Shown here: positions 16,739 through 24,029 of the stretch, one piece after another | Layout of the letters: the number at the start of each line of letters is the position of its first letter | Position numbering within the stretch: position 1 is the first letter of the stretch | Source of the DNA: an uncultured Granulicella sp. | Lineage (GTDB): Bacteria; Acidobacteriota; Terriglobia; Terriglobales; Acidobacteriaceae | Assembly: GCA_937873265.1 (NCBI GenBank) | Contig: CALMVL010000044.1 | Span: 1,113 to 36,548, forward strand | DNA: 35,436 bases | Direction: 5' to 3' | The notes under the pieces: model-generated | Told to the model about the DNA's origin: nothing | Database searches by the model: none | The model's input: the letters and a program-made list of their open reading frames with translations, nothing else | Position numbers and translations under genes: made by a program

Positions 16739-17263
16739 TTACTCGATGTGCTTTGTGCGATCGAGCAGGAGAAAGATCGGCATCGCGACGACGGTGTTGA
16801 CTCCCGCGCGCAACAGCTCGTATGGCCACAGCAGCTGCTCGTGACTGAGACCTAGCAGGCGCTTCACGATCAGGAACAGGAGCAGGGAGTGTCCCAACGA
16901 GAAAAGAAAATTCATCAATACCCGGGTCGTCCACGCCTCCACGTCGACCTGTACGCCGATGGACGCGGCGATGTAGCCGATCACCGTGAGGCTCATGCCG
17001 TTTACGCCGATGGGCTGGCCGGTGAGCGCATCCGCGAGCAGACCGATAACCGCTCCGGTGAGCGCGCCGGAGATGGGCGAACGGCGTGAGACGGCGAAGA
17101 AGATGGTGATGAGCAAGGGAAGTTCGAGGATGGCGAGGCGGTAGTTGAACCTGGGCAGCAGCGCCTGCAGCACAACGGCGGCGAGAGGCACAAGGATGGC
17201 CACCGCGGGATTGAAGCTGTGCTCTTCGAGCTCGCGGCGCGAGGTGTAGCTGTGGGTGGTCAA
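16739..17263 (-). CDS. mreD: rod shape-determining protein MreD
   Basis: A 174-residue protein with about five membrane segments. Conserved features are the start RRELEEHSFNPAVAILVPL, RLAILELPLLITIFFAVSRR, the GAVIGLLADALTGQPIGVNG block and the C-terminal LWPYELLRAGVNT. MreD links MreC, MreB filaments, PBP2 and RodA in the elongation complex. The only plausible in-frame start before the conserved N-terminus is TTG at 17263; the open frame further upstream is antisense-like overlap with the mreC tail. It follows mreC by 40 nt and precedes mrdA by 44 nt. An out-of-frame 6-codon ATG frame ends at the TTG start (TTGA overlap), which could couple translation. Confidence 0.88.
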   Translation of the reverse strand: MTTHSYTSRRELEEHSFNPAVAILVPLAAVVLQALLPRFNYRLAILELPLLITIFFAVSRRSPISGALTGAVIGLLADALTGQPIGVNGMSLTVIGYIAASIGVQVDVEAWTTRVLMNFLFSLGHSLLLFLIVKRLLGLSHEQLLWPYELLRAGVNTVVAMPIFLLLDRTKHIE

Positions 17264-17303
17264 GGGTGGCGCTCGGTCATGGTGTGTGGGGCTTCGCGCA
17301 CGG

Positions 17304-18560
17304 TCAGGGCTCCGGGTTGGTCTGAGGCGGCGGCGCAGGTTGCGGAGGAGCCGCTCCACCGGGAGTGAGACTGGAAGCTGGTGGGGTTGCTCCGGGCGAG
17401 TAGCGATCGGAATGCAGGGTCGGCAGAGGCCGCGGCACGGCGCCGCCGGGTTCCTTGGCATCGGGGGTGCCGGGCGTGGCTTTGGGTTTCGCCGTAGCGC
17501 TCGGGTCCGCAGCGGGTGGGGTAAGACTCGGCAGGCGATCGGCGACGATCTCCGCGGCAGACCGCGCTTCCTCCTGCTTTTGCTGCTCCGCGGCAAGCCT
17601 GGCTGCCGCGGCTTCGGCAACCGCCTTCTCCGCTGCGGCGCGTGCGGCAGCGGTCGATGCGGCCGCAGTCGCCAGCTCGGCCTGCACACCGGCGGGCAGC
17701 TTCGGTTCGGTTCCCGTGATTACCAGGACTTCCTCCAGCTGAAACAGGTTTGCCGCCGGCTTGACGCGAAGGATCGTGTACGGCTGGTGTGTCGGATCAG
17801 GGACGATGGACTGGACGGTGCCCACGGGCAGACCGCGCGGAAAGATCTGGTCTCCTCCCGAGGTGAGCACCGGCTCGCCCGGCTTGATGCGGTCGTCCTG
17901 GGTGAGATTGGTGATCAGCACCTGACCCGCGGTCGAGCCACGCACGATGGCGCGGATGCGCGTGTTTGCCAGAATGACCCCCGCACCGGAGGTCTGATCG
18001 TTGATGAGCAGCACCTGTGCGGTGTGAGGTGCCGTGGCGGGAAAGATGTCGCGGATCTTGCCCACGATGCCATCGGGCGTGATGACCGGCATGTCGGCTC
18101 GCAGCCCGTCGGCCGCGCCTTTGTCGAGGTAGAGCACGCGAGAAAGATCCGATCCGCTGGTGCCTACCACCTGCGCGGCGACGGTGGAAGCGACGTAGTG
18201 TTCCTGAAACGCGAGTAACGCCTGCAACCGCTGGCCCTGGAGCGCGTCTTCGGCCAGCGCCGCTTGCCGGAGACGAAGCTGCGCCATCTGCTGCTCTAAG
18301 GCGACGTCCTGTTGACGGACGTTCCGCAGATCGATGTAGTTGGACCAGCCGAAGCGCACGATATGCCCGGCGAAGTGCACCAGGCGCTCGACCGGCGACA
18401 CCAGCCCCACCACCCACGAACGCGCCAGCGTCACGTTGCGGCTGTCGGCGGCGCCCGACTCCACCGGCCGGCGAATCTGCACGGCCAGGCCGATCGCCTG
18501 CACGACCAGCAGGCCGACGAGCACCAGGGCGTTCCGGAAGCGTGAGAGAAAAGAGTCCAT
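17304..18560 (-). CDS. mreC: rod shape-determining protein MreC with long Ala/Pro-rich C-terminal extension
   Basis: A 418-residue bitopic protein. There is one N-terminal membrane anchor (about 10-27, NALVLVGLLVVQAIGLAV), a coiled-coil segment (about 75-115, rich in Gln/Leu/Arg) and a periplasmic two-barrel domain (about 120-285) with GSDLSRVLYLDKGAADGL, GVILANTRIRAIVRGS and SGGDQIFPRGLPVG. About 130 further residues follow: an Ala/Glu helix-forming run (residues 285-340) and a Pro/Ala/Gly-rich tail (341-418). E. coli MreC is about 367 residues, so the tail is an addition. MreC scaffolds PBP2 in the elongation complex. mreB is not upstream; instead an esterase gene ends 68 nt before, so mreC is the first elongation gene here. 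Confidence 0.93.
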   Translation of the reverse strand: MDSFLSRFRNALVLVGLLVVQAIGLAVQIRRPVESGAADSRNVTLARSWVVGLVSPVERLVHFAGHIVRFGWSNYIDLRNVRQQDVALEQQMAQLRLRQAALAEDALQGQRLQALLAFQEHYVASTVAAQVVGTSGSDLSRVLYLDKGAADGLRADMPVITPDGIVGKIRDIFPATAPHTAQVLLINDQTSGAGVILANTRIRAIVRGSTAGQVLITNLTQDDRIKPGEPVLTSGGDQIFPRGLPVGTVQSIVPDPTHQPYTILRVKPAANLFQLEEVLVITGTEPKLPAGVQAELATAAASTAAARAAAEKAVAEAAAARLAAEQQKQEEARSAAEIVADRLPSLTPPAADPSATAKPKATPGTPDAKEPGGAVPRPLPTLHSDRYSPGATPPASSLTPGGAAPPQPAPPPQTNPEP

Positions 18561-18574
18561 CGGCCGTAGACTTC

Positions 18575-18580
18575 ATTATC
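18575..18580 (-). promoter_or_regulatory. candidate -10 box (GATAAT) for mreC
   Basis: GATAAT (five of six to consensus) ends 14 nt before the mreC ATG on the minus strand, in the 68-nt gap after the esterase gene. No clear -35; the upstream sequence is a GC-rich inverted repeat. Confidence 0.3.
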
Positions 18581-18628
18581 CCGCGAATGCGCGCCGGACC
18601 GCGGCGGTGGGCCGGCGCCCGGACCGCC

Positions 18629-20365
18629 TCAGTACACCCAGCTCCTGGTGTCGGCTGCGGGGGGAGCCGTATCGATCATGTGCCGGGTCATCTGCGGCAG
18701 CACACGCTCGATCCACTGCGCGTTATTTTGCTGCATGGTGTACTCGGGTGGACCGCCGGTGTAGCAGTGCGGCTCGCCTGGACCGTACTGAAACTGTGCG
18801 TCCGAATGCGGGCTGCGCGTTTTTTCGAGAGACTGCTGCAGCAGGTGGACGGCGTTGTTGAGAAAATAGGTGTCGCCGTCGCCGACCTGGACGTGAATCT
18901 TACCCTCGAGCTTTGGCCCCAGCGTGGCCCAGTCGCGCTCAAGCACCGCCGTGAGGTCCCAATGGTCGCGCCAGTACCCGACCACATCCTTGTGGATGGC
19001 GCCGGTCAGCGGGTCGATCACCTCCGCAGGGTACCCGTCCGGACCGACGGGGGAGAAGACAGCCTGCCAGATGTTCCATTGCTCGGTCGATCGTCCGTGC
19101 GTGCCCAGCACGTACTCATAGCGATATTCCGGACCGGTGTTGGCGATGACCGATCCGTCTGGCCTGCGATCGGCGGCGATGGGGACTTCGCCGAAGTCGC
19201 CACGACGCACGAATGCGTTTGTGTCGTTGTAGAGGTTGATGTTTTGGTAGGCGTGGAAGTCGACCGGGTCCGGGCATGCGGCCCACGTACCGTTGTACTG
19301 GTCAGGGTAGAGAACCTGGGTTGCGAGCGCCTCCCATCCGCCGGTCGAGCCGCCGAAGGTCGCCCGGGCCCAGCCCTGGCCGATGCCGCGAAACCGGCGC
19401 TCGATCTCCGGAATGAGCTCCTCGTTGATTGCTGCGCCGTACGGCCCAACGTTGGCGGAGTCGACCACGTAGGAGTCGTCGTAGAACGGATTTGCGTTCT
19501 GCACATAGAGCAGGATGACGCGCGGCAGGCGGCCTCCCGTCCAGTCTTCAAAGAACTGGTGGGCGCGCTTCGCCCGGGCCAGTTCCCTGCCCTCGAGACC
19601 CGGGGCCGGTGCGGTGCTGCGGAAGTCATCGGGACCGATCGTTGCGCGGTAGTGATCCTGGTAGACGACCAGCGGGTAACGGGCGGCGGGGTGCTCCTCG
19701 AAGCCGGCCGGCAGCAACACCCACGCGCCAAGAAACATATCGCGGCCCCAGAACCGGCTCAGTTGTTCACTGCGGAAGCGGATCCACTTCAGGTATTTTG
19801 CGGCGCCCGGGTCCTTGGTGGCGATGACCGCCGGGTCGAGGTCGGTTCCCTCAATGGCAGGAATCGTCCGATCCAGCGTTAGCTTCAGGGGCTGATGGGA
19901 GGCCGGGTCCAGATGCAGCATCACAGGCGCGTTATACGCATTGCCCGGTTTGCGTTCCCAGTGCTGGCCTTCGCCTTTGTCGGGCGGCAGCATCAGCGTC
20001 TTTCCGCTTGCCATGTGGAACGGCTCGTAGCGATTGAAGACAGCCTGGACCACGTAGTCGCCCGCGGGCAATGCCCGGAGGTTTGGCAGCGGGTATCCCA
20101 CGGTTGCGTCATCGACTACGATCGCCTGCCCCGGCGCGAGGTCGACCGCATCGACCCCGAACGCCTGCGCCGACTGGTAGGTCTCCTCCATTTGAAAGCG
20201 GGGTTCCGGGCCGTCCACGCCCCTGTCTCCTGGTTTCGCGATCACCAGCACCAGGTGCCCGTTAAGCGGCGCGGTCGAGGGTACGGTGATTTCGATGCGG
20301 AGCGGGATCTGGGCGGGGGCGGTCGCGGCAAGGGCAAAGACAGCAAACAGCAGAACCGGGCGCAT
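18629..20365 (-). CDS. secreted alpha/beta-hydrolase, putative esterase
   Basis: A 578-residue exported protein with signal peptide MRPVLLFAVFALAATAPA. An N-terminal beta-rich part of about 200 residues precedes an esterase-D-like alpha/beta-hydrolase domain. The nucleophile elbow is GGSTGGW with S340. The conserved surround includes YVQNANPFYDDSYVVDSANVG, a family block near residue 285, and a C-terminal histidine in GPGEPHCYTGG. The substrate is unknown; related proteins are annotated as putative esterases of the Fes/CE1 superfamily. A Shine-Dalgarno-like AAAGGT lies 5 nt before the ATG. It is the third gene of a leftward run of three esterases (43-nt gap) and is only distantly related to the other two. 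Confidence 0.8.
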   Translation of the reverse strand: MRPVLLFAVFALAATAPAQIPLRIEITVPSTAPLNGHLVLVIAKPGDRGVDGPEPRFQMEETYQSAQAFGVDAVDLAPGQAIVVDDATVGYPLPNLRALPAGDYVVQAVFNRYEPFHMASGKTLMLPPDKGEGQHWERKPGNAYNAPVMLHLDPASHQPLKLTLDRTIPAIEGTDLDPAVIATKDPGAAKYLKWIRFRSEQLSRFWGRDMFLGAWVLLPAGFEEHPAARYPLVVYQDHYRATIGPDDFRSTAPAPGLEGRELARAKRAHQFFEDWTGGRLPRVILLYVQNANPFYDDSYVVDSANVGPYGAAINEELIPEIERRFRGIGQGWARATFGGSTGGWEALATQVLYPDQYNGTWAACPDPVDFHAYQNINLYNDTNAFVRRGDFGEVPIAADRRPDGSVIANTGPEYRYEYVLGTHGRSTEQWNIWQAVFSPVGPDGYPAEVIDPLTGAIHKDVVGYWRDHWDLTAVLERDWATLGPKLEGKIHVQVGDGDTYFLNNAVHLLQQSLEKTRSPHSDAQFQYGPGEPHCYTGGPPEYTMQQNNAQWIERVLPQMTRHMIDTAPPAADTRSWVY

Positions 20366-20408
20366 CGATGACCTTTCGTGAGCGGACGGATGGGGAATGC
20401 AGGTGAAA

Positions 20409-21548
20409 TTACAGATTCGGCTGGAACAGCAACGGCGCGAAGTGGATCAGGTTGTCTCGCCAGACGAACGAGACGTGTGCTCCAGGGGTCTCGATCTCGG
20501 TAACGGGCAGCCCCTCACGCTTGAGCTGCGCGGCCAGCTTGCGATTGGCTTCGAGCAGGCCGTCCTCGGTGCCGCAGGCGATCCACAGCAGGCGCAGGTC
20601 GGCCGACTTCGGTGTGAGCAGCGGAAGTTCTTTCTGCAGATCGACCAGGTGCACCGCCGAGCTGAAGCCGCCGATATACGCAAATTTAGCGGTGTTGCGC
20701 AGGCCGACGGTGAGTGATTCGAGACCACCCATGGAGAGCCCCGCGATGGCCCGGTCTTCGCGCCGGGTTGAAATGCTGTACTGCGCCTCGACGCGCGGCA
20801 GCACCTCCGTCAGAAGCGCCTGCGAAAAAAGCTCGGTGTTGCGGTCGACCACCGGCTTTTGCTTCCACATATCGCCGATCGCGCCGTCGACGAAACTCAT
20901 TTCGCCGTAGCCGAGCGGCATCACCACGATCATCGGCCGGATCTTTCGTTGGGCCAGCAGGTTATCCAGAATGCGGTCCGCCTGAAGCGTTTGGGTCCAG
21001 GTATCGACGGTGTTCGACCAGCCGTGCAGGAGGTAAAGCACGGGGTACTTCGTTTGTGCGCGCGGGTCATAGCCGGGCGGCGTCCACACCAGGTACTCGC
21101 TCTGGTTTGCTGTGAGGCCCTTCACGACGGCCGTGGTGTAGCGGTGCCGGTGCAGCTCACCATGTGGGACGGGCTGCATGTCCCAGAGCTCCGGCGCGTC
21201 GCCGGGCACCTCGGCCTCGTCCCCGCGGTAGACGAGGTTGGGCGTGATGCCGAGCAGGTTGTTGGGGTCAAACTGCGGACGTCCATCGACGTCGAAGCGG
21301 TAGGAGTAAATCTCCGGCGCGAGCGGGGCGGTGGTGTAGGTCCAGACGCCATCCGCGCCCTTGTGCATGGGCAGCGGCTTTGGCGCGGTGTCGATGTTCA
21401 GCACCACCCCGGTCGCCGTGGGGTCCTCGTACCGAAATGTCAGGGTGTGGTCGGGGTTGGCCTGGTGGGAGTGGAGAGTGATGGGAGACTGCGCGCGAAC
21501 CGGGGAGAGCGCTGCAAGCGAAAGTCCAAACACGAGCACGTACTTCAT
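20409..21548 (-). CDS. secreted esterase, enterochelin-esterase/CE1-like (copy 2)
   Basis: A 379-residue exported protein. Signal peptide MKYVLVFGLSLAALSPVRA is followed by an immunoglobulin-like early-set domain (about 25-120, HTLTFRYEDPTATGVVLNI, DGVWTYTTAPLAPEIYSY) and then a Fes/CE1-type alpha/beta-hydrolase domain. The triad is visible: S272 in GLSMGG, D329 in CGTEDGL and H358 in PGAHVSFVW. Proteins of this layout include feruloyl and acetylxylan esterases as well as siderophore esterases, so the natural ester is not known. It is a close paralogue of the gene 40 nt upstream, sharing the blocks LLTEVLPRVEA, STRREDRAIAGLSMGGLESL and VWRDNLIHFAPLLFQ. Confidence 0.87.
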   Translation of the reverse strand: MKYVLVFGLSLAALSPVRAQSPITLHSHQANPDHTLTFRYEDPTATGVVLNIDTAPKPLPMHKGADGVWTYTTAPLAPEIYSYRFDVDGRPQFDPNNLLGITPNLVYRGDEAEVPGDAPELWDMQPVPHGELHRHRYTTAVVKGLTANQSEYLVWTPPGYDPRAQTKYPVLYLLHGWSNTVDTWTQTLQADRILDNLLAQRKIRPMIVVMPLGYGEMSFVDGAIGDMWKQKPVVDRNTELFSQALLTEVLPRVEAQYSISTRREDRAIAGLSMGGLESLTVGLRNTAKFAYIGGFSSAVHLVDLQKELPLLTPKSADLRLLWIACGTEDGLLEANRKLAAQLKREGLPVTEIETPGAHVSFVWRDNLIHFAPLLFQPNL

Positions 21549-21555
21549 AGCTGCG

Positions 21556-21561
21556 AGTGTA
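21556..21561 (-). promoter_or_regulatory. candidate -10 box (TACACT) for esterase copy 2
   Basis: TACACT ends exactly 7 nt before the ATG on the minus strand, the spacing expected for a leaderless mRNA. The same box with the same spacing lies before copy 1, so it may simply have been duplicated with the gene. Confidence 0.35.
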
Positions 21562-21588
21562 CCGGAGGGAACGAAGGCGGGAGTTCGG

Positions 21589-22743
21589 CTATGTCCCCTG
21601 GAACAGAAGGGGCGCGAAGTGGATCAGGTTGTCCCGCCACACCATCCAGGTGTGCATGCCGGGCGTCTCAATGGCGGTCACCGGCATGTCCTTCGACTTC
21701 AGGAAGGCGATGAAGTCCTGGTTGGGCTTGAGCAGCGCATCGGACGTGCCGCAGGCAATCCACAGCAGCTTCAGGTTCGCTGACTTGGGATTGAGCGCGG
21801 CGAGGCGCTCGCGATCGATGCTGGCCGCCGCCGAGGACAGGCCGATGACGAAGGCGAACTTATCGGTGTTGTTCAGGCCGGTTGACAGCGATTCCAGACC
21901 GCCCATGGAGAGCCCGGCGATAGCGCGGTCCTCGCGCCGTGTGGAGACGCGGTACTCCGCCTCGACCCGCGGCAGCACCTCCGTGAGCAGCGCCTTCGAG
22001 AAGGTGTCGGTGTTGTTGGCCACAACCGACGGCGTGCGCCAGTTACCACCGCCGCCCCGCACGAAACTCATATCGCCGTAGCCCAGCGGCATCACAACAA
22101 TCATCGGCTTGATTCTGCCGGCCGCAAGCAAGGAGTCGAGGATCAGATTCGCCTGCCCGACCGCCGTCCAGCCGGATGCCGCATCGGAGTAGCCGTGCAA
22201 CAGGTAGAGCACCGGGTACACCTTTTTTGCCTTCGGGTCGTAGTTTGGTGGCGTGTAGACGTAGAAGTCCGACTGGTTCTGCGGAAGTCCCCGCACCACT
22301 GCGCTCGTGTACAGGTGGTGATGCACTTCGCCGTGCGGCACATTCTGCGGCTCCCATGGCTGGGGTGTGTCGCCCGGCACGTCGATCAGGTTTGACAGGT
22401 TGAGCAGATTCGTCGTGAGGCGCGTGTTGTGGAGGTCCAGCCGCGGCCGGCTGTCCACCTCGAAATGGTAGCCGTAGATCTCGGGCGACAGCGGCTGACT
22501 TGTGACGGTCCAGACACCGTCGGCGTCCTTCTGCATCGGCACGTTGGGGCCGGCGCCTTCGAGCGCCAGCTCCGCTTTGATGGCATTTGCGTCCTGGTAG
22601 CGGAAGGTGATGGTGTGGTCGGCGTTCACCGTGGTGGACTGAAAGGGAGCAGCGGCCTGGGCGAACGCAATCTCGATTGGCATCACAGCTGGGATGGCAG
22701 AGGCGACGACGACGGCGGCAAGGAAGCGGAGAACGAGACGCAT
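21589..22743 (-). CDS. secreted esterase, enterochelin-esterase/CE1-like (copy 1)
   Basis: A 384-residue paralogue of the next gene. Signal peptide MRLVLRFLAAVVVASAIPAV with cleavage near AFAQ, early-set domain (about 35-130, HTITFRYQDANAIKAELAL), then the hydrolase domain with S279 (GLSMGG), D335 (CGTSDALL) and H364 (PGMHTWMVW). The open frame continues far upstream antisense to era. The start is placed at the ATG before the signal peptide, with TACACT 7 nt before it and no Shine-Dalgarno. It is the first gene of the three-esterase run and divergent from era (111 bp apart). The substrate is unknown; plant cell-wall or exopolysaccharide esters are plausible for a soil acidobacterium. Confidence 0.87.
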   Translation of the reverse strand: MRLVLRFLAAVVVASAIPAVMPIEIAFAQAAAPFQSTTVNADHTITFRYQDANAIKAELALEGAGPNVPMQKDADGVWTVTSQPLSPEIYGYHFEVDSRPRLDLHNTRLTTNLLNLSNLIDVPGDTPQPWEPQNVPHGEVHHHLYTSAVVRGLPQNQSDFYVYTPPNYDPKAKKVYPVLYLLHGYSDAASGWTAVGQANLILDSLLAAGRIKPMIVVMPLGYGDMSFVRGGGGNWRTPSVVANNTDTFSKALLTEVLPRVEAEYRVSTRREDRAIAGLSMGGLESLSTGLNNTDKFAFVIGLSSAAASIDRERLAALNPKSANLKLLWIACGTSDALLKPNQDFIAFLKSKDMPVTAIETPGMHTWMVWRDNLIHFAPLLFQGT

Positions 22744-22750
22744 GCCGGCC

Positions 22751-22756
22751 AGTGTA
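22751..22756 (-). promoter_or_regulatory. candidate -10 box (TACACT) for esterase copy 1
   Basis: TACACT ends 7 nt before the ATG on the minus strand. With an 18-nt spacer a CTGCCA (four of six) could act as -35. It would drive the esterase run and possibly mreC beyond it. Confidence 0.4.
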
Positions 22757-22842
22757 GCCTGCTGGCGCGGAGGCTGGCAGCGGAACTCTGGCGAGAGCCA
22801 GGCGAGAACCGAGCGATGTCCGTGGCAAGGGATGTGCGGGGC

Positions 22843-22848
22843 GATAAT
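22843..22848 (+). promoter_or_regulatory. candidate -10 box (GATAAT) for era
   Basis: GATAAT (five of six) ends 6 nt before the era ATG. No ribosome-binding site fits in between, so the transcript would be leaderless. No good -35 is seen. Confidence 0.4.
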
Positions 22849-22854
22849 AGCTGG

Positions 22855-23976
22855 ATGCCCTTTCGCTCCGGATTCGTTTCGATCGTCGGCCGTCCTAACG
22901 CCGGCAAGTCCACCCTGCTGAATGCGCTGCTGGGGCAGAAGCTGGCGATTGTAACCCACAAGCCACAGACGACGCGCACCCGCATCCAGGGCGTGCTTGA
23001 GATTCCGCTGCTGAAAAAATCGAAGGGCGAGCCGGGCCACCCGGCCGCACAGATCGTGCTGGTGGACACGCCCGGCGTTCACAAACCCGAGACCCAGCTG
23101 GATCGCCGCATGCTGCAGGAGGTGCAGGACGCCTTGGAAGAGCGCGATGCCGTTCTGTTTCTGGTGGACGCGACGCATCGCCTGCCGGGATCGCGCGATC
23201 TCGGCCGACCCGTTGATGCCGAGGGTCGGACCGAGTCGGAGACAGCGCGGCCAAAGAATTTCACCGCCCGCAAGCGCGACCTTTCCGCCGCCGAGGACGA
23301 ATTCGCGCTCTCGCTGGTGAAGCGCCTCGACTGCCCGGTGATTCTGGTTCTGAACAAGATCGATGCTGTCCCCAAGCAAGACCTGCTGCCGCTGATTGCG
23401 CACTGGAGTACGCTGCACAGATTTCGCGAGGTCGTGCCGATCTCCGCCCGCAAGAAGGAGGGGCTGGAGCTGCTGCTGAAGAAGGTGATCGAGGTGTTGC
23501 CCGAGGGCCAGCGCTATTTTCCCAAGGATCAGGTGACTGATCAGCCGGAGCGCTTCCTGGTCGCCGAGCTGATTCGGGAAAAGATTCTGCTGCTCACGGG
23601 CGAGGAAGTTCCCTACGCTGCCGCCGTCGTCGTCGAGCGATGGGAGGATCCGATGCCAGAGACGCGCAAGACCCGCGACGGCAAGCTGCCCGTCACCAAG
23701 ATTGCGGCCGCAATCTTTGTCGAGCGGACGGGGCAAAAGGCCATCGTCATTGGCCGCGCTGGCGAGATGCTCAAGCGCATCGGCACCGCGGCCCGCAAAG
23801 AGATCGAATCGATGTTGGGCACGCGGGTGTTTCTGGAGCTTTTCGTCAAAGTGCAGGAAGAGTGGCGCTCGAGCCGAGGCTTTGTGGAAGAGCTTGACTG
23901 GCGGCGGCAGCTCGACGACATCGCCGCGAAGCAGCAGGCGACCGAGCCCGGACCTGAGACGGAAGACATCCCCTAA
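22855..23976 (+). CDS. era: GTPase Era with expanded G-domain loops
   Basis: A 373-residue ribosome-assembly GTPase; most Era proteins have about 300. G motifs are G1 GRPNAGKST (12-20), the G2 threonine in KPQTTRTRI, G3 DTPG, G4 NKID and G5 SARK. The C-terminal KH domain, which binds the 3' end of 16S rRNA, follows (AAAIFVERTGQKAIVIGRAGEMLK, then LELFVKVQEEWR). Two extra loops explain the length: about 12 residues before G3 (LLKKSKGEPGHPAAQ) and about 36 residues after FLVDATH (roughly 109-146, charged and probably flexible), between G3 and G4. The ATG at 22855 (MPFRSGF) gives the normal Era N-terminus; the longer frame overlaps the divergent esterase and is rejected. Confidence 0.93.
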   Translation: MPFRSGFVSIVGRPNAGKSTLLNALLGQKLAIVTHKPQTTRTRIQGVLEIPLLKKSKGEPGHPAAQIVLVDTPGVHKPETQLDRRMLQEVQDALEERDAVLFLVDATHRLPGSRDLGRPVDAEGRTESETARPKNFTARKRDLSAAEDEFALSLVKRLDCPVILVLNKIDAVPKQDLLPLIAHWSTLHRFREVVPISARKKEGLELLLKKVIEVLPEGQRYFPKDQVTDQPERFLVAELIREKILLLTGEEVPYAAAVVVERWEDPMPETRKTRDGKLPVTKIAAAIFVERTGQKAIVIGRAGEMLKRIGTAARKEIESMLGTRVFLELFVKVQEEWRSSRGFVEELDWRRQLDDIAAKQQATEPGPETEDIP

Positions 23977-24029
23977 AGCGGGACTCGCCGAAACAAAGTT
24001 CGACGGAAGAACGAAGCGGTTTGGAGAAC

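Noticed and set aside
22744-23736. Long minus-strand open frame continuous with esterase copy 1
   Set aside because: It is antisense to era, whose motifs are complete. The encoded sequence has no recognisable domain, and the esterase has a signal peptide at the ATG at 22743.
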